Notes under the pieces: generated by a model
Told to the model about the DNA's origin: nothing
What the model saw: only the letters and a program-made list of their open reading frames with translations
The model's database searches: none
Made by a program: the position numbers and the translations under genes
NCBI GenBank assembly: GCA_032622095.1
Contig: CP136069.1
Span: 165,408,394 to 165,472,393, forward strand
DNA: 64,000 bases
From: Siphonodentalium dalli
Taxonomy: Eukaryota > Mollusca > Scaphopoda > Gadilida > Siphonodentaliidae
Reading direction: 5' to 3'
Shown: one piece after another, positions 35,590 through 47,215 of the stretch
Numbering within the stretch: position 1 is the stretch's first letter
How the letters are laid out: each line of letters starts with the position of its first letter

Positions 35590-36275
35590 ACAGTCATATA
35601 ATAAAAGATTTAATTGCAATAACACATCATTGGGCAGTTGCAAACATATAACATATAATATAAAACATACATGTACACTAATAGCATGAATTAAACAAAA
35701 ACACGACTAAGTCAAAATTTATATTCAGTATATATACTCACTCATAAGTTGTTCTTATAATTATTATATACTTGATAAACTCTGCCGTTTTTCAAAGAAG
35801 GACCGGATCATGTCGCATATATGATATTTATGGTATCAATGTGCCTATTTTCCATTATATAATTAAATTTATTGTCTTTTGTCATTCTATCGAAATCGGT
35901 GATATACTTGCTTATTGCTGCGAACCAACTAATGCCAATGTTTTCATATGCCGGACAATTCATTACAAAGTGTGATTCGGTCTCAACCGAGTTTGTCTTA
36001 CAGACAGGACATATTATATCCTCTATTTCTGACGGGGGCTGTTTGTGTCTTCCCTTCTCAACCTCAAGCTTGTGATTACTTACGCGTAACCTTGTGAAGA
36101 GAATTCTCGCATCAACTGATTTGGTATTGGTAATATACGTATGTTTAATCCTTCTCCCATATTTAGGTAAAGTGGAAAATCCATGCACGCTACAATAACA
36201 TGTTAGAGAGGAAAACTGCGTTTCATACATTTCTGAAGTATGTAGTGTCGCTGTCTGCATATAACTTTAGACTGT
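35590..36275 (-). mobile_element. 5'-truncated LINE: ORF2 C-terminus and 3' UTR
   Basis: An uninterrupted minus-strand frame (36,260 to stop at 35,808) encodes the end of a non-LTR retrotransposon polyprotein. RILFTRLRVSNHKLEVEKG is followed by a CPVC...ESHFVMNC cluster, the C-terminal zinc-binding motif seen in several LINE clades. The reverse transcriptase and endonuclease domains are missing, as expected of 5' truncation. 35,590-35,807 is an A/T-rich 3' UTR. The protein differs clearly from the LINE fragments at 29.6 and 55.9 kb. Confidence 0.7.
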
Positions 36276-37126
36276 AGTGTCAGGACCCACAAATTAAGTG
36301 ACTGACAAATTAACAATCATCCATATATACCACAAAACATCAAAATTATAGTTCGGCTCTTTTATTCTTGGTTGTTGCTGGGGAACAGTGTTGTAGAGAT
36401 GTACATGCAGGTTCACTTAGTGTAAACATATTTTATTTCCAAATCCAACATAACATAATATACAGATGATACCAATATGCAAAATAGAAGAGATAATGTA
36501 TGGAAATGAGGATCAGACAACAAGCCCGAGGGCTAAAATGAAGCCTTCTCCTCTTTTGCGGCATGCACCTTCCCCAATAAGTTAGGGAGGGTTATCGATC
36601 AGACGGGAAAGGATTGAAATAATGTTTTTAGGAGAAATGGAGATATATAACTAAGTTTGAGTTTGGGATGGAAACAGGGAGAAGATAATGTTAGGGATAG
36701 CAAAAGGCAGGGAGATAGAGAGAGAGAGGGGTGAGAAAGTACAAGACAGGAGGGGGGGGGCAGATGAATCGTGAAATGATGACAGTGCATGGTGGGGAGT
36801 TTTCAATAATTGAGTTGTTGCGAGATAAAAATGATGCTAGTCTATAGTAATATGCATGCGTCAGGCTCCATGGTTCACTTAAACTCGGGAACACTATTAC
36901 TGCGCATATATACTGACCTCATTTCTCACGATGTTTGCCAATAAAAAGATAAGATTGTTGTAATGAAATCACAGGCCCCTTGCAAAAATTAGTGGTAGCA
37001 CTAAAAGTACCTCAATGTAAGCCTCATGCATGTCTAGCTAGTTCTAGTGCTTTGACAAGTTTTTGTCAAGGACTTGCGGTCCAAAATGGATTTGCCTAAT
37101 TACCACCAACATTGTTTACCGATGAC
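36276..37126. other. No gene; possible LINE/SINE 3' end and purine-rich tract
   Basis: 36,428-36,600 starts ATATTTTATTTCCAAATCC and includes ACAAGCCCGAGGGCTAAAA and CATGCACCTTCCCC. It resembles the reversed 3' ends at 33.6 and 52.7 kb and could be a truncated retroelement tail. 36,660-36,770 is a GA-rich tract with a poly-G run. Confidence 0.4.
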
Positions 37127-37388
37127 AAGCATGTCAACTCTCAATGTGTTGCTGTGTTAATGGGAACTGCACTATAATTTGAGCATATCATAAGAAATCA
37201 CAGAACGTTTCTCAAGCATGTCAACTCTCAATTTGTTGCTATGTTAATGGGAACTGCACTATAATTTGAGCATATCATAAGAAATCACAGAACGTTTCTC
37301 AAGCATGTCAACTCTCAATTTGTTGCTATGTTAATGGGAACTGCGCTATAATTTGAGCATATCATAAGAAATCACATAACGTTTCTCA
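37127..37388. repeat. 87-bp tandem repeat, three copies
   Basis: Units beginning AAGCATGTCAACTCTCAAT start at 37,127, 37,214 and 37,301, exactly 87 bp apart, with very few substitutions. The third unit ends at GTTTCTCAAGCG. Although 87 is a multiple of three, stops prevent a long frame. Confidence 0.95.
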
Positions 37389-38408
37389 AGCGTATTTCGT
37401 ATCGAAAATAACACTGGAAGTCATATATTCTAATGGATTGCCGGCACATAACGCGTGGTTTGCGTGAACTTTGTGGGTGTACAATAAATAATTGTCTACG
37501 CGTATGCGAGACTCCTGAATTGGTTGATTCGATAATTTTTATCAGGTAAACGATATAGAGTTAGAAAGTATCAGATAACGGAGACATCTTTGATAAGCTT
37601 ACCGTATGATTAAACTCTTATGTCATGGGGAATGAGTGTTTTATGCCCAAGGCAGAACAGGTATATTGCACCTGTTTCATATCATGCAATAGTAAGTGCG
37701 TATAGATGTATACACATACATGTTAATAAGTGTTGCAGTGGTTTGAATAATTGTCATGTTAAAGGAATATGCACCCTGTACTATAATTACCATTATTGGT
37801 GCTTAATGGTGTAATTTCAATGGCAAACATCTACTCGGCGGCCATTTTAAAAGTCCAATGTGACCGCTGGGGAGCAATGTTGAGCTGTTGTTAAGGGGAA
37901 ATGTTACAAATCTACCCACACTCATTCAGTGATGCATTTTCGATTGGTAATTATTTTTTATGGAGGTATATATATGTCCATAGGGTACTTCCAATCAATG
38001 GAAAATTGTTGAAAATAATGTTTTTGGTGGCCATTTTGAAAATCGAAGATGGCCGCCAGGATGCGTCGTAAAAATGGAAACATGGATGTTCAAACTCAGT
38101 GAGGACTACCGTTTTTAACAATGTATAGATTTCCTAATCCCCACGAAAAAAAAATGCACTTTCAATCAATACATAAGGAACCAAACTACGTACCTTAGTG
38201 TAAACGTTTTAAGTTGTAAAATGTTCTGAGTTCAGTATAAATGCTAACCAGGTCCGGGATATTCGTGGAAATCGAAACTGTTTTATTTGGGATAATTGTG
38301 AAGGGCTACGTCCAATCGGTGTCCAGTGTATACACGTATTTTGTCTCCTATAATACATGTATCAGCAGGCACCCGTCGGGTAGCTGCGTCTCAAATATGA
38401 ATGTACCA
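37389..38408. other. No gene seen
   Basis: Blocks GGCCATTTTGAAAATCGAAGATGGCCGCC (near 38,031-38,059) and GGCCATTTTAAAAGTCC (near 37,841) are degenerate repeats. No recognisable protein. Confidence 0.5.
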
Positions 38409-38980
38409 TACACTCTAAATCGCTCTGGGTAAAACTTTACCCAACTCAATGGCGAATATAGAACCACGCAAACGTTGAGTAAATTTTACCCAATGTTGGA
38501 CAATGTTTTTACTCAACACAGGGCAACAATTTACCCAATATTAACCCTTTACCCAACAAACCGGCCAAAACCGGCCAAATAAAGCTTCAACAGCCTAAAA
38601 TATCTTCGGTCTGTCTCAATAGAACCATACAAATATGGCTATCATTGGAACCGGCTCCTTGACCACATTGTGATAGTTACAGTTAGCCCTGTGCCAATGC
38701 ATTCTCTTATATATGCGAGTCGACCATAGGTCGCCTCGCATATATAAGAGAATGCATTGGCCTACAAAAAATGGTCGACTCGCATATATAAGAGAATGCA
38801 TTGGCACAGGGCCCTTCTGTTGGGTAAAGGGTTAATATACGGGTACAAAAAATCACCCAACTCAGAAGGGAAATTAATGTTGGGTAAATTGTTACCCTCC
38901 GTTGAGTAAAAACATTGCAACGGTACTATTTCCCCAACGTTCGCATGTAAAATTTTACACCCAAGGCAATTTAGAGTGTA
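38409..38980. mobile_element. TA-flanked inverted-repeat element (family O) with a nested MITE
   Basis: CACTCTAAATCGCTCTGGGT at the left and the inverse ending CAATTTAGAGTG at the right are flanked by TA. Inner arms share GTTGAGTAAA, GGGTAAAATTTTAC and CAATTTACCCAA. A TTAA-flanked MITE sits in its centre (38,545-38,831). Removing it leaves about 280 bp. Confidence 0.8.
38545..38831. mobile_element. TTAA-flanked hairpin MITE (piggyBac-like), copy 4
   Basis: CCCTTTACCCAACA and TGTTGGGTAAAGGG are perfect terminal inverted repeats flanked by TTAA (38,541-38,544 and 38,832-38,835). Inside, ACCGGCCAAAACCGGCCAAA leads to a full GCCAATGCATTCTC hairpin (about 38,692-38,761) and then the right half of a second one. 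The left 215 bp recurs at 48,836. Confidence 0.9.
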
Positions 38981-39612
38981 CGGCGTACTGTACTCAAATA
39001 TACATGTATATAATTCTAACATTACTCACTACCCCAACATGCCGCTAACTATTTGAGTATAAATTGTGACGCTGCCTTATCCTCCTCCCGGGAAGGGGCT
39101 ATGTGCAAAAATGCATGAACCCATTTGGGGATCTGAGGGTGCGATTACATTGCTGTATAGATCTGTACAAAATATATTACATAGTAAAAACTTTACTTTA
39201 AGTACTTTATCATCACACGCACCAGCACACATGTTCTCGATTACACAGTGTGAAATACATGGGTTGAAATGACAAAGAAAGATTAAGCACATTCGCCAAG
39301 CCCGAGTAACAATTAATCAAATCAGATTTGCCTGTTGCAATGCCTCGGTGTTGACCGTGACTTATAACGGACACGATTTTTGCTCACACGAACGAATACC
39401 GTTTTCTTTCTGTGTGCATTTCTATATCAACCCGTTTACACTAGTATGCGTGTAGAACTGTATACAGATCTACAGCAATGTAAATAAACCCTGAGCCACT
39501 GGGAGCACCAGAGTGACCACATGCTCGAGTGGACACACTAAGCTTTACTGAGAAGAAGTAGTGCTCAGTTTAAAAGTCACAAAACCGTTGACGCTACATA
39601 ATGCACTTTTGT
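38981..39612. other. No gene seen
   Basis: Short frames only; nothing recognised. Confidence 0.5.
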
Positions 39613-40068
39613 GACCCGCCATATCAAATCCAGTCGTAAGTCGGGATTTTTTTTACCCTGTGCCAATGCATTCTCTTATATATGCGAGTCGACCATAGGT
39701 CGCCTCGCATATATAAGAGAATGCATTGGCCTAACAATTTTTTACAATTTTAATAATTTTTTCTTGTATTCTTTAACAATTTTATAATTTCACCCATACA
39801 GAGCCCCATACAAACATGAGCAGACGACACTCTTCTATATGCTTCTATATATGTGTGGGGCTCCCTGCAGGGTAATGGATGTTTTTTTATTTTATGTCCT
39901 AAAAATTGTAAGAAACATTTATTTAACAAAAATGATAAAAAATTGTTAGGCCAATGCATTCTCTTATATATGCGAGGCGACCTATGGTCGACTCGCATAT
40001 ATAAGAGAATGCATTGGCACAGGGTAAAACAAAATCCCGACTTCCGACTGGATTTAATATGGCGGGTC
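39613..40068. mobile_element. Double-hairpin MITE (family A), full copy 2
   Basis: Ends GACCCGCCATATCAAATCC and ATATGGCGGGTC enclose two intact hairpins (about 39,661-39,730 and 39,951-40,017) and the central GCAGACGAC hairpin. Flanks ACTTTTGT and ACTTTTAA agree at six of eight positions, consistent with a decayed 8-bp duplication. It is almost the same length as copy 1. Confidence 0.9.
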
Positions 40069-42740
40069 ACTTTTAAGGTTTTACCATCATGCCACCGTGG
40101 CCGCATAAAACTGATAGGATGCTGACATCCATTACTGTTGTGTGGCTGCTCATTTCTCTTGTCATAGCTGGTGGGCGTCAAGAAGTTTAGTGTCACTATC
40201 CACTTTTTGTACTAATGTAGATCATGCCACGAATCTCTACTCTGACTACGCCCGTGTAGAGATCATATTCCACCACGCAGTGCAAAACCTGGTCACTTTT
40301 TGAGTGAATAACGGGTATAAGTCCACTATGATCTTATTTCACAATAAAATAAGTCCAATATGAACCTATGTGAAGGCATGTACACAGGGAAAATTATATA
40401 TTAGATGTTACAAGTTTATTTTTAATAATAAGGAGCCGTAAAGTACCATTGCTTAACCATCACACAACCGGCCATAGAATGACATCCGATGTAACAATTT
40501 TAGTAGAGCTGATTCAAGGTTGAGTCTTTCTAGGGAATTAGCATTTATTTTTACAATAGAAACATATGGACACTCCGGTATAGTTGGACAGGCTATGGTC
40601 TTACAATCTCGTCCAAATACGGATACGATAGGCGAGAATCGCATGCGTTTTGATATGTCGATGCCGTCTGGAGAGTTTGGCGGGACCAGCATCCCGTCTC
40701 GATTTGCTCAGTCTACCCTTGATGCTATAAAGTGGTAGCCGCGGGCGCTTATATATAGAGTTGTTTTTATGAGCCATCAGGCCCCCGCGGCAGCGGTCGC
40801 TGGCGCGACCTGACTGCCTCGATATCAATTTGAAAAATAACAGTTTGAATTTTGTGTTTCCCAACAGGTCTTAGACAGTGGCGTCCGCCTCCCTAAAAGT
40901 GATTTTTCCTATAGTGTTTTTGAAACGTGTCTCTTTGTGGTGTCATTCTTTTGGTATGATTTTTTACTAAATAACGGGTATGTTAGAGTTACATTTCTTT
41001 GAATTTTACAATCGAAACATATTCGCATGCGATGCTGAGTCACGCGGGACACGGCAAACTAAATCGCGCGCAAATTGGCTTGCGATTTTTCAGCATCCCA
41101 CCCCATTTGGCATGCGATAGCGTTTGTACTAGGTGAGTTGGAAGCGGTCAACACAACAATCGGAACTCCGGTTGTTATAAGGCGTGCCCAGGTGTGAATT
41201 AACGATGCCGGATTCGATTAACATATTTGCATTATAAAATATCCGATCGCCACAGTGGCATTAACAGTTTTAAAAATAATGAATTATTAAAAGTAAAGCT
41301 TAGAATACGTGCGGTGAATGGTAATTAATAAGCACACGCTTGGGCATGAATTGTCAAGTTGCATATGAAAAGCCAGCTGATTAATACAAAGAAATGTTGT
41401 AATTTCGAGAAAGCCTAATCTAACAAAGAAACGAACATAACGCGAATATTATAGAAACGAACGACACATCTGATACAGTCAAACCAATGTAGATAAACAA
41501 TGAAATAATTGTCCAAAAATTAGCACTCTGACACAGTTCTTACAGTGTAGCGGTCGATCATGAACCCATACTTCTTATCCTTGGCCCCCAAGATGTGATA
41601 ATCACAGTTGTGAGATTGTCGTGCCGAAGTCTCATTGCATTCTAACGACTTTAAGATGTCGTCGAAAACGACATGACACTTACTAGCACGAACTATGTAT
41701 AGTGCGGCCGGTGGCAGTTTAAATTTTAACATAAATGAGTTAATTCAGTCTACCTATTGCTGTTCGATTAGCCAAATCTTACAACTGTCGGAACAAATTT
41801 GCCCAGGATACTTAGACGAATATATCAATTTATCTATGTTTGAAACGGGGGAATAAATTACAGTGAGACAGAGCTATTTCCGTGTAATATTGTGGAGTTA
41901 AAGGGATATGCCTCGTTCGAAGCTAAATATTATGTATACATGATTTGGTAAGAAGTATATCAAAACATACCTGCGGGTAAGATTTTCGAACAAAGGATGC
42001 GGACACACGTACCACAGTAGCGATGGTCGTCATCATTACCATGCCATGCATAGCTAGCCATGTTGCCCGCTGAGTTTCCACACACTGGGTCGACTGGACC
42101 AATTAACCCATTGCGTTTTACCAAGTTTGATCTCTACTCATTACGTTTTGCTACATTGCATTCTCTACGATATAATTGCACGATCGATCGTCCAGAATTT
42201 TGTTTGACCGTGCCAATCCCTCATTCACCCACATATCATGCACATAGTACGTTTTATTGATATGATCTCAAAGCATGTTTATCTACTTACATTAATTTCA
42301 TGCGTGTTAAGATAGTTCCCCAATATCGTTTTCTATTTTTGCGACGTTTGCGTGTTGAGTAAAGATCAACAGCGACAATACTTTCAGGTTGATACATCGA
42401 GAGATCGACCGCGACGCTGGTAGAGCTTGGTAGACTCATTGTGCGACATGGCTAGCTATTGCATTGTACTTATGATGACCAATTGTCACCAAACTCCACC
42501 ATAATAACTTGTCACACCTACTATGCATCGTTACTGGGGTACATGTGTCCGCAGCCAAACTCGTCGATATTGCGCTGAAAATACGTGTTTATGTTTTGGT
42601 AAATTATATATAAGTTTCGTTTTCGCCCGTTCAGATTTTGTAATCGGCGGTCGCGTAAAAAAAAACGCACACATAAACCATGGGAATAACATATGAAGCT
42701 GTCGCTGTACAATGTACTACCTAATTTTGATGATTAAAAT
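40069..42740. other. No supported gene; one unexplained minus-strand frame
   Basis: A 79-codon minus-strand frame (40,692 to 40,453) is followed about 35 bp downstream by AATAAA (minus strand, near 40,420). This would suit a terminal exon, but I recognise no domain and see no convincing splice acceptor. 40,220-40,300 shares CACGAATCTCTAC and GTAGAGATCATATTCCA with 48.6 and 57.5 kb. The remainder shows nothing. Confidence 0.4.
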
Positions 42741-43292
42741 GAAGAGAAAGCAGTGTGTGAATTTAATATAGTTTTAAGTTCTAGAGAACGCAATATTTGT
42801 TTTCCGGAGACCGCGCATTATTATTCCAGTTCCGATTACAGAATTTCAATGAATACAGGTGGCGCAGCAATAGTTCGGCGACCAACTATCATGTTCGAAG
42901 TTGTATTTTTTATTACTTCAATGCGCCTTCCCGAGAGGTATAATATCCAAAGAAAGGTATGTCATGTATCGATCTATTTCGATGCCGGGGAAATTCAAAA
43001 GCGAATATTATTGGGTGTATTTTGCAGCTCAAATCTCCATGTGGCTTTAAACATATTTTATTGCGAAATAAATCTGACAATAAAGGTAGGTATTGAAGTG
43101 CTGGCTCCGACATCCACTTTTACGGCGCATCTATTTCTGATGCCGTCAGTCTGTGCACACATGGAACCTTGTTGACTTGTTGGCATGGGCAGTTCAAATC
43201 ATTTTAACAATTGCCTCAGTTCGATTGATTTATATCTCAGTACAACAGATCACGAAGTAACGAATTGATTTCTATCTCGGTATAGCATATGT

Positions 43293-43710
43293 GACCCGCC
43301 ATATCAAATCCAGTCGGAAGTCGGGATTTTTTTACCCTGTGCCAATGCATTCTCTTATATATGCGAGTCGACCATAGGTCGCCTCGCATATATAAGAGAA
43401 TGCATTGGCCTAACAATTTTTTACAATTTTAATAATTTGTTCTTGTATTCTTTAACAATTTTATAATTTCACCCATATAGAGCCCCAGACAAACATGAGC
43501 AGACGACACTCTTCTATATGCTTCTATATATGTGTGGGGCTCCCTGCAGGGTAATGGATGTTTTTTTATTTTATGTCCTAAAAATTGTAAGAAACATTTA
43601 TTTAAAAAACATGATACAAATTGTTAAGCCAATGCATTCTCTTATAAGAGAATGCATTGACACAGGGTAAAAAAAATCCCGACTTCCGACTGGATTTGAT
43701 ATGGCGGGTC
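43293..43710. mobile_element. Double-hairpin MITE (family A), copy 3 with one collapsed hairpin
   Basis: Both GACCCGCC ends and the left hairpin (43,340-43,409) are intact. The right hairpin is reduced to GCCAATGCATTCTCTTA directly joined to TAAGAGAATGCATTG: the inner arms and loop are lost but the outer arms remain paired. Flanks share CATAT. The element interrupts a unit that also occurs at 45,255-45,470. Confidence 0.85.
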
Positions 43711-43826
43711 ACATATCACGAAGTTTCGAGTTATTTCAGTGTCCTTGTACCTGTCGTTTTAGAGCGTAAGGACGTGGAGCTAATCAAATTCATGATACAA
43801 CCGCAGTAATTACGATCGAATTGAAG

Positions 43827-44195
43827 TTACGTAAGCGCCTGGCAGTGAATTGTGGTTGAGGATCGGATGTACTTTGATGAGTTAGCGCTGGAAACCCATT
43901 CATTTCTGCAATGAGCGCGACCGGCGCAATATTTTGTAACTTTCAGAATGCCATTGTATTGGTAACGATAAACTAAATTATTGAATTGATGGATTGCAGA
44001 TTGTTTTGGTCTGACAATGCCACATTTCTCCGTCAGTTTTCTAAATAATTCAGGATACTTGTTGATGTGTTTCAATTTCTGGATTTGCCGATAGTATTGC
44101 AAAAGGTGAACAATACTAGCGAAAAATGATATAATATATATTGGTAGGTAAAACTCTTTATAATGAGTCGTCAACTGAGAGTTTATTCCAAACAC
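43827..44195 (-). pseudogene. Diverged relative of the SLC5-like fragment
   Basis: This minus-strand frame of 122 codons has no clear family on its own. Its part FFASIVHLLQYYRQ lies at the same place as FFAVGMGANLAQYQR in the frame at 45,492-45,698. Downstream, a GTCAGACCAAAACAATCTGC-type junction and then AACTTCAA.TCGATCG are shared by both loci. It is probably a worn copy of the same captured exon and its flank. Without the second locus I would not have called it. Confidence 0.35.
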
Positions 44196-45085
44196 CAGAG
44201 ACGTGTGTATATATATATGTATGTAGTGGAGAAACCTAATGCAGCTTTAAATGGGACAGTGAACTAAATCCGACCATTTATGGGACCATCTCCTATTATA
44301 CTCAACAGAATATATGCAACAAATGAAGGAATGAATGACTCGAGTCATAAATTAATTTTCATTATAATTACCATGGTGTTTCATCATTCATAGAACGCAT
44401 GAGTGTATTTTTTCACTAATCCTGGCTCAAATTCCTTCATTTGTTGCATATATTCTGTGAAGAGTAAAAGGGGATGGTCCCATAAATGGCCGAATTTTGT
44501 GTACAGTCCCCCTTTAATCGAGCCAGACGTATTTGCGATAACAAACTTGTCAATTGTTGTGGTAGATCCTCTTCCGGCAGCAGATCCAATAACTGCCCAT
44601 GGATATCATAATGTCACCTATATTTAAAGTCTGTGAATATACAAAGGCCAACTGCAGTAGACAAAAAAGCAAGACACACAAGCCAGGGATTTTCTATATA
44701 ATGCGCTCAAATAAAGTCACATGCCGGATTGCGATCCAAAACACACCTAATAATATTCGCATTGGAATTGTTCCCGGTATCGAAATAGGTCGATAAACAC
44801 TTGAACTGCCTTTCGATGGGCCCCAGAAAGACGCATTGAAGTTATAAAAAATACAACGTTGAACACGTTGTTTGTGTCCCAAACACACAAAAAGCCAAGT
44901 GCACGAAATCGAACAGAAAGCAGCGTTCCGTGTTAGTATATTATTGACATGATAGAAATAAAGTCCGTTTGATTTACGTCAGAGCAAAAAATATGAAAAC
45001 AGCTGGAAAATGGCTGTAACCATGGACGTATTTTTTTCTGAGCTAGCTTATGAAGCCGGTATATCAATATTTTGTGTATTATGTT

Positions 45086-45491
45086 GTCAGTATATCGTAT
45101 TTCTCCTTCCAAATTACGCAGACAAACTTTGGAAGCCCGAATGAGCCATGTCGGTTTAATGACTGAGTTTGTTCCGTTAGCACATGGAATTTTAAACTAG
45201 TCACCAGGTAGTGTGAACCTGTGGGACCATGTTGACGTCAGCCCGACCTGAGCAGTTCAACTCAATTTAACAATTGCCTGAGCTCGATTGATTTCTATCT
45301 GGGTATAACTGATCACGGAGTTACGAATTAATTTCAATCCTTGCACCTGTCGCTTTGGAGATATTAAAGGAGGATCAAATCAAATCCACGAGACAACTGC
45401 AGTAATTGCGATCGATTTGAAGTTACGTAAATGCCTGACAGTCGGTGAATTGTACATGTAATTGGGCATTCAGAAGCGGTTTGATTGCAGA
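45086..45491. repeat. Flanking unit (family N) associated with the SLC5-like fragment
   Basis: 45,255-45,470 shares CAATTGCCT.AG.TCGATTGA, GATCACG.AGT.ACGAATT, TTGCACCTGTCG.TTTGGAG and TGAAGTTACGTAA with 43,190-43,860 and 46,160-46,330. All three are in the same orientation. Confidence 0.65.
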
Positions 45492-45698
45492 TCATTTTGG
45501 TTTATTGTATCCGACGAAAAGGCAACTCTTCGTGACAGCTTCCCAAGCAATCATGAACACATGTTGACGCCTCTTCAATTCTGGAAAATAACCACATGCA
45601 AGATATCTTTGATATTGCGCTAGATTAGCACCCATACCAACAGCAAAAAAAAAAATAGTTACCAGACAGCGTGATATCACCAATATGTGACCCGCCAC
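45492..45698 (-). pseudogene. Exon-like fragment resembling an SLC5 sodium/solute symporter
   Basis: The minus-strand frame contains FFFAVGMGANLAQYQRYLAC, followed after a spacer by CLFVGY. Known SLC5 transporters (for example SMCT-type monocarboxylate carriers) have a G-x-NQ-x-x-x-QRY-x-x-C signature after a hydrophobic helix, then an Ala/Leu-rich segment and a CxFxG helix. Here Leu replaces Gln after Asn. Only about 55 residues fit; a stop follows NKPK. Upstream the frame is cut by the family A MITE that begins at 45,689. The fragment is followed, in the minus direction, by a flank that occurs three times (43.8, 45.4 and 46.2 kb). It is more likely a captured or duplicated exon relic than a live gene. 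Confidence 0.45.
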
Positions 45699-46135
45699 AT
45701 CAAATCCAGTCGTAAGTCGGGATTTTTCTTACCCTGTGCCAATGCATTCTCTTATATATACGAGTCGACCATAGGATATATAAGAGAATGCATTGGCCTA
45801 ACAATTTTTTATCATTTATTTTAAATAAATGTTTCTTACAATTTTTAGGACATAAAATAAAAAACATCCATTACCCCACAGGGAGCCCCACACATATATA
45901 GAAGTATATAGAAGAGTGTCGTCTGCTCATGTTTATATGGGGCTCTGTATGGGTGAAATTATAAAATATTTGTTAAAGAATACAAGAAAAAATTATTAAA
46001 ATTGTAAAAAATTGTTAGGCCAATGCATTCTCTTATATATGCGAGGCGACCTATGGTCGACTCGCATATATAAGAGAATGCATTGGCACATGGTAAATAA
46101 ATCCCCACTTACGACTGGATTTGATATGGCGGGTC
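45689..46135. mobile_element. Double-hairpin MITE (family A), copy 4
   Basis: Ends GACCCGCCACATCAAATCC and ATATGGCGGGTC are present. The interior runs in the opposite orientation to copies 1-3. The left hairpin has lost most of one inner arm (GACCATAGGATATATAAGAG); the right hairpin (46,018-46,087) is intact. The central GTCGTCTGC hairpin is near 45,918. Confidence 0.85.
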
Positions 46136-46326
46136 ACATAAGTGTGACCTTGTCAGCGTCAGTTCGATTGATATCTGTCTCTGTAGAGCAGGTCACGGAG
46201 TTACGAATTCATTTCAGTTCTTGCACCTGTCGTTTTGGAGCTACGAGGAAGGGGAGCTAATCAAATCCACAAGAGAGTAATTACGATCTATTGGAAGTCA
46301 CCTAAGCTCCTAACAATTGGTGAATT

Positions 46327-47072
46327 ATGACAAGGGAATCTGCTGTGTTTGGGTTGTTGGGGAATTCTGCTGTGTTTGGTTGCTGGGGAATTCGGCTGTG
46401 TTGGGTTGCTGGGGAATTCGGCTGTGTTGGGTTGCTGAGGAATTCGGGTGTGTTGGGTTGCGGATTGTTGAATCATGATTGGGTAATTAACTGTGTTGGG
46501 TTCCTGGGGAATTCGACTATGTTGGGTTGCTTGGGAATTCGGTTGTGTTGGGTTGCTGAGAATTCGGCTGTGTTGGACTGCTGGGGAATCGGCTGTGTTT
46601 GGTTACTGGAAATTCTGCTGTGTTGGGCTGTTGAAGAAATTCTGCTGCGTTGGGTTGCTGTGGAATTCGGATGTGTTGGGTTGCTTGGGAATTCAGTTGT
46701 GTTGGTTGTTGGGGAATTCGGTTGTGTTGAGTTGCTGGGGAATTCGGCTGTGTTGAGTTGCTGGTGTAATCGGATGTGTTGGGTTGCAGGGAATTCGGCT
46801 GTGTTGAGTTGCTGGGGTATTCGGATGTGTTGGGTTGCAGGGAATTCGGATGTGTTGGGTTGCTTGGGAATTCAGTTGTGTTGGTTGTTGGGGAATTCGG
46901 TTGTGTTGGGTTGCAGGGAATTCGGCTGTGTTTAGTTGCTGGGGTATTCGGATGTGTTGGGCTGCTGAGGAAATTATGCGGTGTTGGGTTGCTGGAAAAT
47001 TCGAATGTGTTGGAATGTTCGGGAATTCGAATGTGTTGGGTTGCGGATTGTTGGAGTTTATTGTCGTTTTGA
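46327..47072. repeat. 26-bp minisatellite, about 28 degenerate units
   Basis: The unit is close to TTGGGTTGCTGGGGAATTCG plus GCTGTG. Units vary by small insertions and deletions, and larger blocks repeat: TTGCTTGGGAATTCAGTTGT occurs at about 46,681 and 46,860. Because 26 is not a multiple of three and the unit lacks stops in most frames, long frames of 98-230 codons open on both strands; these are artefacts. It directly follows the third family N copy. Confidence 0.9.
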
Positions 47073-47079
47073 AACCTGA

Positions 47080-47215
47080 GGCGTATACCATTGAGGCGTA
47101 TACCACTGATGCGTATACCATACCACTGAGGCGTATACCATACCACTGAGGCGTATACCATACCACTGAGGCGTATACCACTGAGGCGTATCACTGAGGC
47201 GTATACCACTGCGTT
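47080..47215. repeat. Minisatellite of GAGGCGTATACCA units
   Basis: Units GAGGCGTATACCATACCACT and the shorter GAGGCGTATACCACT alternate about nine times, immediately after the 26-bp array. Confidence 0.9.

Larger units (their letters stand above)
42741..45085. mobile_element. Large inverted-repeat composite (family M) with nested insertions
   Basis: The left arm at about 42,741-43,060 pairs with the right arm at about 44,690-45,085. Matched blocks are ATTACTTCAATGCG.CTT, GACCTATTTCGAT.CCGGG and CGAATATTATT.GGTGT. The arms are 70-80% similar by eye. The interior contains a family A MITE and an SLC5-like fragment. A third arm copy lies at 300-600. No transposase was recognised. Confidence 0.55.

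Noticed and set aside
42753-43175. 140-codon frame with similarity to the frame at 479-781
   Set aside because: The similarity comes from a DNA repeat arm that also occurs inverted at 44.7-45.1 kb, so it does not show selection on protein.
46327-47209. Long overlapping frames of 98-230 codons on both strands
   Set aside because: They are explained by a stop-poor 26-bp repeat whose length is not a multiple of three.
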